Assembly (NCBI RefSeq): GCF_002355215.1
Contig: NZ_AP014612.1
Span: 1,488,001 to 1,552,000 of the forward strand
Reading direction: 5' to 3'
Length of the DNA: 64,000 nucleotides
From: Streptococcus troglodytae
Lineage (GTDB): Bacteria; Bacillota; Bacilli; Lactobacillales; Streptococcaceae
A program made the position numbers and the translations under genes. The notes under the pieces were generated by a model. The model saw only the letters and a list, made by a program, of their open reading frames with translations. It ran no database searches and was not told the DNA's origin. This document shows positions 57,956-64,000 of the stretch, in pieces (the stretch's first letter is position 1; every line of letters begins with the position of its first letter).

Positions 57956-58890
57956 ATGGTTTCAACTCATACAACAATTGGCTCTTTTGACTTTGATAAT
58001 TGTCTCATGAATGCTGCAGGGGTTTACTGCATGACACGTGACGAATTAGCGGCTATTGATCATTCGGAAGCAGGTTCTTTTGTTACCAAGACTGGTACAC
58101 TAGAAGAACGTGCAGGCAATCCTCAACCCCGCTATGCTGACACAAAATTAGGCTCTATTAATTCAATGGGCTTGCCTAATCTAGGTATTAGCTATTACTT
58201 AGACTATGTCACAGAATTACAAAAACAGCCCGATAGCAAAAATCACTTTTTATCCCTAGTTGGCATGTCACCAGAAGAAACCCATACCATTCTTAAGATG
58301 GTTGAAGCCAGCGAATATCAAGGTTTAGTGGAACTCAATCTTTCCTGTCCAAATGTTCCCGGTAAACCACAAATTGCCTATGATTTTGAAACAACGAACC
58401 AAATCCTTTCAGAAGTTTTCTCTTACTTCACTAAACCACTAGGTATCAAGTTACCACCTTATTTTGACATTGTACATTTTGATCAAGCAGCTGCTATTTT
58501 CAATAAATATCCTCTGACATTTGTTAATTGTATTAATTCTATTGGAAACGGCTTAGTTATTGAAGATGAAACGGTCGTTATTAAACCAAAAATGGCTTTG
58601 GAGGCATCGGTGGGGATTACGTCAAACCAACAGCGCTGGCTAATGTCCATGCTTTTTACAAACGGCTTAATCCATCTATTCAAATTATCGGAACCGGCGG
58701 TGTCAAAACAGGTCGCGATGCTTTCGAGCATATTCTCTGTGGTGCCAGCATGGTTCAAATCGGGACAGCTCTTCATCAAGAAGGCCCTCAAATTTTCAAA
58801 CGCATTACTAAAGAGTTAAAAGCCATCATGACAGAAAAAGGTTATGAAACTTTGGAAGACTTTCGTGGCAAGCTGAAGGCTATGGCTTAA
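57956..58890 (+). CDS. pyrD: Dihydroorotate dehydrogenase A (fumarate type), one-base frame break
   Basis: Class 1A enzyme oxidising dihydroorotate to orotate with fumarate. ATG 57956 ([20 protein letters not shown]) has SD GGAGG. Substrate-binding [20 protein letters not shown] (active-site Cys), and [12 protein letters not shown]. After KPK the expected [20 protein letters not shown] follows in the next frame because one A is missing in the run 58588-58592. The repaired product ends at 58890 and has 311 aa, exactly the family length; the reading as given ends at 58819 in nonsense. Confidence 0.92.
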
Positions 58891-58914
58891 AGAAATCTTT
58901 TTATTTCTGTATAC

Positions 58915-58957
58915 AAAAAGGCCTGACTGAGAATCTCCTCAGTCAGGCCTTTTTAAA
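58915..58957. terminator. Bidirectional terminator between pyrD and the small membrane protein
   Basis: AAAAAGGCCTGACTGAG and CTCAGTCAGGCCTTTTT pair perfectly over about 17 bp. It ends both pyrD and the facing gene, whose stop at 58953 it overlaps. Confidence 0.92.
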
Positions 58958-59108
58958 AATCAAAGCCATCTTTTTGATCTTCCTTGTGATCATACTCCTC
59001 AATTTCTTTTGGAGGCATCGGCTTTGGCTTCATTATTTTACTTACCCAAATAATACTAATGATTTTAACAATAGAAAACACCATTAAAACAATGATAATA
59101 AATTTCAT
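58953..59108 (-). CDS. Small single-span membrane protein behind perR
   Basis: 51 codons from ATG 59108 with SD GGAGG 11 nt upstream: a hydrophobic helix (MKFIIIVLMVFSIVKIISII) followed by a polar tail (KPKPMPPKEIEEYDHKEDQ). It follows perR by 61 nt on the same strand and may be cotranscribed. Function is unknown; the acidic C-terminus could interact with a cytosolic partner. Confidence 0.7.
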   Translation of the reverse strand: MKFIIIVLMVFSIVKIISIIWVSKIMKPKPMPPKEIEEYDHKEDQKDGFDF

Positions 59109-59169
59109 TTCATGACTCACCTCCTAGTTCCTCATATGATAAGTTTTCTCTCTCTAATCAACAAGCAAA

Positions 59170-59646
59170 TTAATCAGCTTTTTTTGTTTTCTTGCTTTGA
59201 CAGTCTGGACAAATACCATAAATCAAAAGCTGCGCTCTCGTAATCACATAATTTGTCTGCTTGTATGCTTCTTGCTTGATATGAGAAATATCAGTGTCTA
59301 CAAAATCAGTAATCTTACCACAAAACTCACAAACAACATGCAAATGCTGATGCCCCATAAAATCAAAATAAGCTGTATTATCATTGCTTAGCTTTAATTC
59401 AACAACAAAGCCTTCATCAATCAGGACTTTCAAATTATTATAGACCGTTGCTAAACTCATACTTGGATACTGAGGAAGAAGATCCTTATGAATTTGTTCT
59501 GCACTCGGATGGTGATGGGAGTTAATCATGTAAGCAATAACAGCTTCCCGTGTTTTAGTAATACGAATATGCTTTTCTTTTAAATGCGTTAATACATGAT
59601 CATAAACATCCTTATTCGGATCATTATTATGAGAATGCAGACTCAT
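59170..59646 (-). CDS. perR: Fur-family peroxide regulator PerR
   Basis: 158-aa metalloregulator that represses oxidative-stress genes. Winged helix PSAEQIHKDLLPQYPSMSLATVYN, metal-sensing His-rich SHHHPS, and C-terminal zinc pairs CEFCGK and CPDCQSK. The family marks GHQHLHVVCEFCGK fit PerR; the choice PerR over Fur or Zur rests on streptococcal practice, since Streptococcus usually has a single Fur-type gene. Monocistronic or with the small gene behind it. Confidence 0.9.
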   Translation of the reverse strand: MSLHSHNNDPNKDVYDHVLTHLKEKHIRITKTREAVIAYMINSHHHPSAEQIHKDLLPQYPSMSLATVYNNLKVLIDEGFVVELKLSNDNTAYFDFMGHQHLHVVCEFCGKITDFVDTDISHIKQEAYKQTNYVITRAQLLIYGICPDCQSKKTKKAD

Positions 59647-59839
59647 TTTTGACTCCTTCGTTATTCTTTTTTTCTATTATACACTATTTTTTAAAGATAC
59701 AGGAAAATCAGTGCCTAGCATCATCAAGCAGCCTTTACTTTCCCTAAATGATAAAAAATATGCCAAAAACTATCTATCAATTTTAACTCTAAAAATCATT
59801 CAAACAATCCTAAGATAATTAATTCAAAGAAGTTTAAAA

Positions 59840-59895
59840 TTGACAAAAAAAGAAATATACTATAATTAATTAAACTAATAGTTTAATTAATTATA
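59840..59895 (+). promoter_or_regulatory. Promoter and 35-bp palindromic operator of the TetR gene
   Basis: TATAATTAATTAAACTA-A-TAGTTTAATTAATTATA at 59861-59895 is a perfect palindrome with 17-bp arms around a single A. It starts at the -10 TATAAT (59861-59866); TTGACA lies at 59840-59845 with 15-nt spacing. It ends just before AGGAGG of the gene. A TetR dimer here would block transcription. Confidence 0.88.
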
Positions 59896-59907
59896 GGAGG
59901 ATCTCTT

Positions 59908-60549
59908 ATGGCGAGACGAAAAAAAGAACCTGCTCGTATTCATCGTAAAAATATTTCAGATGCTGCTAACACACTCTTTATCAGTAAAGGTATTACTGAT
60001 ACAACAATGGATAATATTGCTAAATTAGCTGGATATAGTAAAGCAACTTTATATGTTTATTTTGAAAATAAAGAAGAAATCTTTTTCTCATTAGTTTATA
60101 AACATGCCAAATGGCTTTACGAGACTATGGAAAAAATTATTCAGATTCAACCAAGCACTCAAGAAGAGTGGCAGAAAAATTATTTAAAAATTTGTTTTGC
60201 ATTGCAAAAACTATGTGAAAACTATCCAATATATTTTGACGGAATGATTGGTAATATCAATGTTGATATTACCTCTAAAGAAACACCTCAAGTATATAGA
60301 GATATTTACCAATTAGGGTTAGATATAAATCAGTTAATTAACAAACTTATTGAAGATGGTGTTCACTTAAATTATCTTCAGACAGAATTAGATTTTAACC
60401 AATCAACTCTTTTTTTCTGGAGTGCACTATCGGGTATCATTCGTATGGCAGAAAACAAAAAAGAATATTATCGCTTACTTGGTCTTGATAACAAAACCTT
60501 TTTAGAAGAAGAATTTCTAACTTTATTAGCATGTTACAAGAAAGGATAA
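59908..60549 (+). CDS. TetR/AcrR-family transcriptional regulator
   Basis: 213-aa repressor with N-terminal helix-turn-helix (FISKGITDTTMDNIAKLAGY, then SKATLYVYFENKEEIFFS), the standard TetR arrangement. The C-terminal ligand domain is family-unspecific. SD AGGAGG. It shares one transcript with the membrane-anchored nitroreductase-fold gene 6 nt further, and a perfect palindrome covers their promoter, so auto-repression is the simple model. Base composition is more AT-rich than the neighbouring core genes. Confidence 0.9.
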   Translation: MARRKKEPARIHRKNISDAANTLFISKGITDTTMDNIAKLAGYSKATLYVYFENKEEIFFSLVYKHAKWLYETMEKIIQIQPSTQEEWQKNYLKICFALQKLCENYPIYFDGMIGNINVDITSKETPQVYRDIYQLGLDINQLINKLIEDGVHLNYLQTELDFNQSTLFFWSALSGIIRMAENKKEYYRLLGLDNKTFLEEEFLTLLACYKKG

Positions 60550-60555
60550 AAGAAC

Positions 60556-61674
60556 ATGAAGAAAAAAGTTATTATTACAACAATAGCAGCCTTTTTATTT
60601 ATTCTTTTTAGTGTAGGAGCCATTATTTTTACTATTGGAAAAACCGCTAATACCCAAACTAATATTCAATTAGAAAGAACTTCATCAGACATCGAACACG
60701 CGTTATACTATGCTTCTTTCGCAGCTAATTCTCATAATACTCAGAGTTGGAAAGTTAATTTAGATCCTAAGCAAAAGAGATTAGGGGTTTTTCTAAATAA
60801 TAAGCGTTCTTTAAATGTCGTTGACCCAAATAATCGAGAACTTTATATTTCAATTGGTTGTTATATTCAATCTCTAAAAAAATCATTCGAAGCTTATGGA
60901 TATAATGTTAGCATTTCTAATATTGCTCCTTCTAAAGAAAACAAATATCAAGTTGTATTGATAAATTATCAAAAAATAAAAAATAATAAAATTAACAATA
61001 AACAATTGGATATCATCCAAAAACGTCATACTGATAAAAGAAAATTCCAGAAAAAACCAATTAATAGAACAGTCGTTTCAAGTTTAATTAAAAAATATGA
61101 TAATGTTTACTACTATGCTAAGGGAAGTAAAATATTTAAATATCTACAAAAAGGGAGTCTCGCGGCTGCTGCTAAACAGTATAAAAGTCAAGATTTTTTA
61201 AAAGAACAGGGAAAATGGTTGCGTTTTTCTAATCAGGAAGCTGAGAAAAAACAAGATGGTATCTCTGGTGATATGTTAGGGTTAAATCCTATAATTAAAA
61301 CCTTTTATTATCTAACAAGTAATCATAAGAATGCCACGAGTAATAATTTTGTCAAACAGAGTAAGAACACTTTAATTAATCAAGTAGAGAACTGCGCAGG
61401 TTTTTTTGTAATTACAGGTGAACAGAATATTTCTAAATGGATTGCTGTTGGTGAAAAATCGCAAGCTTTCTGGTATGATTGTGTTAGAAATAACATTGCA
61501 GTTCAACCGATTAGTGCCATGATTGAAATTCCCTCCTATAATCAAAAGTTGCAGCAAAATTTAGGTAAATCACAACCTGTTCAATTAATTCTACGAGTAG
61601 GTTATGTTAACAGTTATGGTAAAAATGTTGGTCCTCGTCGAAATTTAAAAGATTATATTACTGTGAAAAAATAA
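60556..61674 (+). CDS. Membrane-anchored nitroreductase-fold (Acg-like) protein
   Basis: 372 aa. N-terminal signal anchor (IITTIAAFLFILFSVGAIIF), then an FMN-nitroreductase-like domain: ALYYASFAANSHNTQSWKVN resembles the Acg/TM1586 start (AAxAxSxHNxQPW), KRHTDKRKF is the second phosphate-site Arg, and the end VGYVNSYGKNVGPRRNLKDYI resembles the RxGY...PRRxLxDxI closing motif. The anchor places the domain outside or at the membrane face, unusual for a flavin enzyme. Acg relatives lack classical nitroreductase activity and may store FMN. Function unknown. Confidence 0.78.
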   Translation: MKKKVIITTIAAFLFILFSVGAIIFTIGKTANTQTNIQLERTSSDIEHALYYASFAANSHNTQSWKVNLDPKQKRLGVFLNNKRSLNVVDPNNRELYISIGCYIQSLKKSFEAYGYNVSISNIAPSKENKYQVVLINYQKIKNNKINNKQLDIIQKRHTDKRKFQKKPINRTVVSSLIKKYDNVYYYAKGSKIFKYLQKGSLAAAAKQYKSQDFLKEQGKWLRFSNQEAEKKQDGISGDMLGLNPIIKTFYYLTSNHKNATSNNFVKQSKNTLINQVENCAGFFVITGEQNISKWIAVGEKSQAFWYDCVRNNIAVQPISAMIEIPSYNQKLQQNLGKSQPVQLILRVGYVNSYGKNVGPRRNLKDYITVKK

Positions 61675-61797
61675 TCTGCTATTATTATAACTTAGCTATA
61701 TGACACAGCTAGAACGGGAAGTAGCAAACAAGTATTATGGTAGCACTCACTGTAAAAGAAAACATGCTAATAGAACATTAAAAAGACCATAACAAAC

Positions 61798-62031
61798 TGA
61801 CCTGCACCCTAAAAGTTGGACAGAAAATCTAACGATAGGGGTGTTTTTTGATGAAATTAACATATATGAAAAGACTTTCAAATGCGCGACCAACTTGAAA
61901 AAGCCATCACCAACTTCATTTTTTACTACAATAATAAACGAATCAAGACAAAATTAAAAGGACTCAGCCCTGTGCAATACAGGACTAAATCCTTTCAATA
62001 ATTTCTTGTCCAACTTTTTGGGGCCAGTACA
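61798..62031. mobile_element. Internally deleted IS3-family element
   Basis: The right end TGTACTGGCCCCAAAAAGTTGGACA (minus strand, to 62031) and the left end TGACCTGCACCCTAAAAGTTGGACA are imperfect inverted repeats of the IS3-family form. Inside, a reading start near 61851 (ATGAAATTAACATATATG) is followed at once by the last codons of orfB. About 1 kb of the element is missing, leaving 234 bp. Confidence 0.75.
61882..62001 (+). pseudogene. Transposase (orfB) C-terminal remnant, IS3 family
   Basis: Thirty-nine residues, MRDQLEKAITNFIFYYNNKR then IKTKLKGLSPVQYRTKSFQ, match the conserved end of IS3-type orfB transposases (YYN..R.....GLSP..YR). The catalytic DDE residues are lost, so it is non-functional. 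Confidence 0.85.
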
Positions 62032-62114
62032 TAATCTATGGCCTTTTTAGTTGAAACGTTTGTACACTCTAAAATCTAAAGATTAAATTTTAGAAACGTA
62101 CATTTGCTGAAATC

Positions 62115-62390
62115 TTATTTTACAGCGTCTTTAAGAGCTTTACCAGCCTTGAATGCTGGAACTTTAGAAGCTTTGATTTTGATTTCTTCACCTGTTTGAG
62201 GGTTGCGACCTTTGCGTGCTGCACGTTCGCGAACTTCAAAGTTACCAAAACCAATAAGTTGTACTTTTTCACCTTTTGCAAGGTAAGATGATACTGCTGA
62301 GAAGACAGCGTCTACTGCTGCAGCTGAATCTTTCTTAGTCAATTCAGTAGCTTCTGCTACTTTTGCAATCAAATCTTGTTTGTTAGCCAT
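62115..62390 (-). CDS. hup: Histone-like DNA-binding protein HU
   Basis: 91-aa nucleoid protein that bends and compacts DNA; essential in S. mutans as far as known. Typical [22 protein letters not shown], then the DNA-contact arm [24 protein letters not shown], ending [18 protein letters not shown]. Monocistronic and strongly expressed type of gene. Confidence 0.97.
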   Translation of the reverse strand: MANKQDLIAKVAEATELTKKDSAAAVDAVFSAVSSYLAKGEKVQLIGFGNFEVRERAARKGRNPQTGEEIKIKASKVPAFKAGKALKDAVK

Positions 62391-62467
62391 TTAACAAATC
62401 CTCCAATATTTTTATAAGCCTTTATAGGCTTTAACAGGTTCTATCTTACCTAAAAAACTTAGATAGG

Positions 62468-63084
62468 TCAAGTATTTAATGCCATTTTAACGTTTTTCTT
62501 TAAAATATCAAAGTTTATTTCATCACTAACCAAATTTATAGCTGTTGACTTTAAATAAATGCCTGCATCATTATCTATTTTTTGCAAATTGATATTAACA
62601 ACAGACTTCTCTGGAATGATATCAACAAAATTTGGCAGTTTGTAACTTGATTTAATATAACTAAGAACCTCTGATGCTGGCAGAGGAAGATTGCCTACTG
62701 AAAAGGAAGCCACTTTAAGCTGGACAGCTCCGCTTTTTAATTGATAAGGTTCAAAATAGATATAAAGAGGTACGTTATAACCTAGAAGTTTATAAGTCCC
62801 TTGAAATTCAATGTTTGTTGAAGTTAGTTGAACACTGTAGGTCATACCCTTAGACTGATAATCATTCAAATAACTTGCCAAGGTCTGATTTAATTGTTCT
62901 TTGGTTGTCGTAATTGTTCCAACCTTAACAGGATTTCTTACAGTTTGACTTGTTGTTGTATTAGAATGGTAGCCGCTCAAAACACGACTAATAATCACTC
63001 CCCAAAAAGCAATATTAAGGGCCAATAGAAGCAGAAAAGCCCATTTCCACCAATTTTTTTATTTCCAGTTCTTCTTTGTTTCAC
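62468..63084 (-). CDS. YpmS-family membrane-anchored protein (GTG start, one-base frame break)
   Basis: YpmS-type protein: N-terminal helix (WWKWAFLLLLALNIAFWGVI), then an extracellular part with ITTTKEQLNQTLASYLNDYQ, NVPLYIYFEPYQL and LPNFVDIIPEKSVVNINL. In the observed sequence the helix runs straight into the stop of the upstream gene. Adding one A to the run at 63054-63060 connects it to a GTG at 63084 (SD GGAG, 8 nt) inside the SGNH gene, giving about 205 aa. Function is unknown; the gene usually follows an SGNH hydrolase. Confidence 0.78.
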
Positions 63085-63916
63085 TAATTTTCTCCATTAT
63101 TGCTTTTGACATGATTTGATAACCAATATTATTGGGATGGAAACGATCTCCTTCAGAAAGAGCATCATTGGTTACTTCTCCTGACTCCGCCTCACTATCA
63201 GATGTTCCAACAGCCTTTTGCTCCCCATTAACACCTTTATAAAGTAAATCATTTATGGGAACAAAATAAACATTTTTATACTCTGCAACAACCTTTTGCG
63301 TTCCTTTATTCCAATTGTCAATAATATCCTGCATTTGCGTCATATTAGGGAAATTTAAATAATAAGGATTGTAAATACCAATGATATAAATGGGTAAATT
63401 CTTATTCTTTCTTCTAGCAACCTGAATAATTTTTCGCAAATGCTTCTGATAAGTTTTAGCTGGCCGCTTAAAAGAAGATACTTTTAAGTTTGTTAATCCC
63501 TTTCGAACAACAGTCATAACATCATTTCCACCGACTGTTAAGGTCATTAAATTAGCCTTGTTCAAACTTTTTTGAATTTTTCTCTCTTTTCGCATCCGTA
63601 TCAAAATTTGCTGGCTTGTATTGCCTGAAACACCATAATTACTGCTTAAAACATTATAGTGATAATTCGATTTCAACTCTTGCGATAAAAGGGGAATAAA
63701 ACCGCCTTGATCAGTTGTGTCACCAACGCCTTGTGTTAAAGAATCACCGATAGCAATATAGTGAAAAAATGTCGCTTTGGATTTGTTTAATGAAGATTTC
63801 TGACCGCTATTTTTAAAAGATAACTTCGCTGTTGGAATGAAAAAATAAAATAATAAGCTAAAAATAAGAAGGTTTGCAAGAAAGAAAGCAGGTCCTTTAG
63901 GAATTTTTTTACTCAT
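63059..63916 (-). CDS. SGNH/GDSL-type hydrolase, membrane anchored
   Basis: 285 aa with an N-terminal helix (GPAFFLANLLIFSLLFYFF) and an SGNH esterase domain: AIGDSLTQGVGD (block I, nucleophile Ser), GVSGNTSQQI (Gly block II), LTVGGNDVMTV (Asn block III) and DRFHPNNIGY with catalytic Asp and His. Extracellular lipid or acyl-ester hydrolase; substrate unknown. The start overlaps the DegV-family stop by 8 nt, and the YpmS gene starts inside its end, so three genes form one coupled unit. Confidence 0.92.
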   Translation of the reverse strand: MSKKIPKGPAFFLANLLIFSLLFYFFIPTAKLSFKNSGQKSSLNKSKATFFHYIAIGDSLTQGVGDTTDQGGFIPLLSQELKSNYHYNVLSSNYGVSGNTSQQILIRMRKERKIQKSLNKANLMTLTVGGNDVMTVVRKGLTNLKVSSFKRPAKTYQKHLRKIIQVARRKNKNLPIYIIGIYNPYYLNFPNMTQMQDIIDNWNKGTQKVVAEYKNVYFVPINDLLYKGVNGEQKAVGTSDSEAESGEVTNDALSEGDRFHPNNIGYQIMSKAIMEKISETKKNWK

Positions 63917-64000
63917 AATGCACCATTACTGCAAAAGCACCTTCACCTGTATGAGTCTGAATAATTGAGCCCGTTTCTAAAACAGCAATATCTTTCTCAA
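63909..64000 (-). CDS. DegV-family protein, C-terminal end only
   Basis: About 29 residues ending in the DegV-type tail LETGSIIQTHTGEGAFAVMV before HYE and a TAA at 63909-63911. The rest lies beyond the window. DegV proteins bind fatty acids (FakB type supplies acyl groups for phosphorylation). The stop overlaps the SGNH hydrolase start by 8 nt, consistent with a lipid-related operon. Confidence 0.8.
   Translation of the reverse strand, partial: EKDIAVLETGSIIQTHTGEGAFAVMVHYE

Overview
The window is a Firmicute chromosome segment that I assign with high confidence to Streptococcus mutans. The large surface protein at 38596-43294 has the antigen I/II (SpaP/PAc) layout with LPNTG anchor. The competence genes coiA and comEA carry perfect ComX (cin) boxes. 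The gene content (nagB, queA, sodA, holA, comEA-comEC, pgdA, deaD, spaP, prfC, murF, ddl, recR, pbp2b, gpmA, pyrD, perR, hup) is ordinary streptococcal core with short accessory islands. No rRNA, tRNA, CRISPR array or intact insertion sequence was found.

Layout. 1-2453: nitrate/sulfonate-type ABC transporter. 2659-5998: alaS behind a T-box, with a LOR-family gene between them. 6048-11982: prsA, methyltransferase, HAD, GNAT, pepF, coiA. 12290-15668: hydrolase and oxidoreductase divergent from a MocR-type regulator. 15715-16650: gene-poor region with a glutathionyl-hydroquinone-reductase remnant, two tandem foldback repeats and a dispersed hairpin repeat. 16651-22116: nagB with a NagR-type operator, VIT-family transporter, queA, a MarR-controlled acyltransferase/thioesterase-like gene, YhfC-type membrane protein. 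22279-33180: beta-lactamase-fold protein, sodA, holA, DUF805 protein, comEC, comEA, plsC, pgdA, HXXEE protein, TrmN6/GIY-YIG fusion. 33200-36810: bacteriocin-like island. 36752-50808: deaD, spaP, an SH3b/Bsp-repeat wall protein, prfC, YwaF-like protein, murF, BASS symporter. 51008-51708: THF riboswitch and folT. 51885-56782: ddl, recR, pbp2b, gpmA. 57221-57666: second bacteriocin-like locus. 57956-59646: pyrD, small membrane protein, perR. 59840-61674: TetR regulator with a 35-bp palindrome and a membrane-anchored nitroreductase-fold protein. 61798-62031: IS3-type relic. 62115-64000: hup, ypmS, SGNH hydrolase, end of a DegV-family gene.

The most unusual region lies downstream of deaD. The 3' end of deaD and its terminator occur three times, and after two of the copies there is a near-identical 5' region driving a small peptide whose leader begins MNTVTLDSMA or a close relative. 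Between them I find a further double-glycine peptide split over several frames, an ORF that looks like a fusion of an immunity-type membrane segment with a glycine-rich bacteriocin body, and two tiny MKY-type membrane peptides. A paralogue with an intact GG leader and an overlapping small membrane protein sits about 21 kb away. No dedicated transporter is in the window.

Reading caution. At least a dozen genes, including the essential holA, are broken by a single base, nearly always a base missing from a short homopolymer. I interpret most of these as probable sequencing or assembly errors and give the coordinates that restore the full gene. Any claim of inactivation here needs read-level confirmation.
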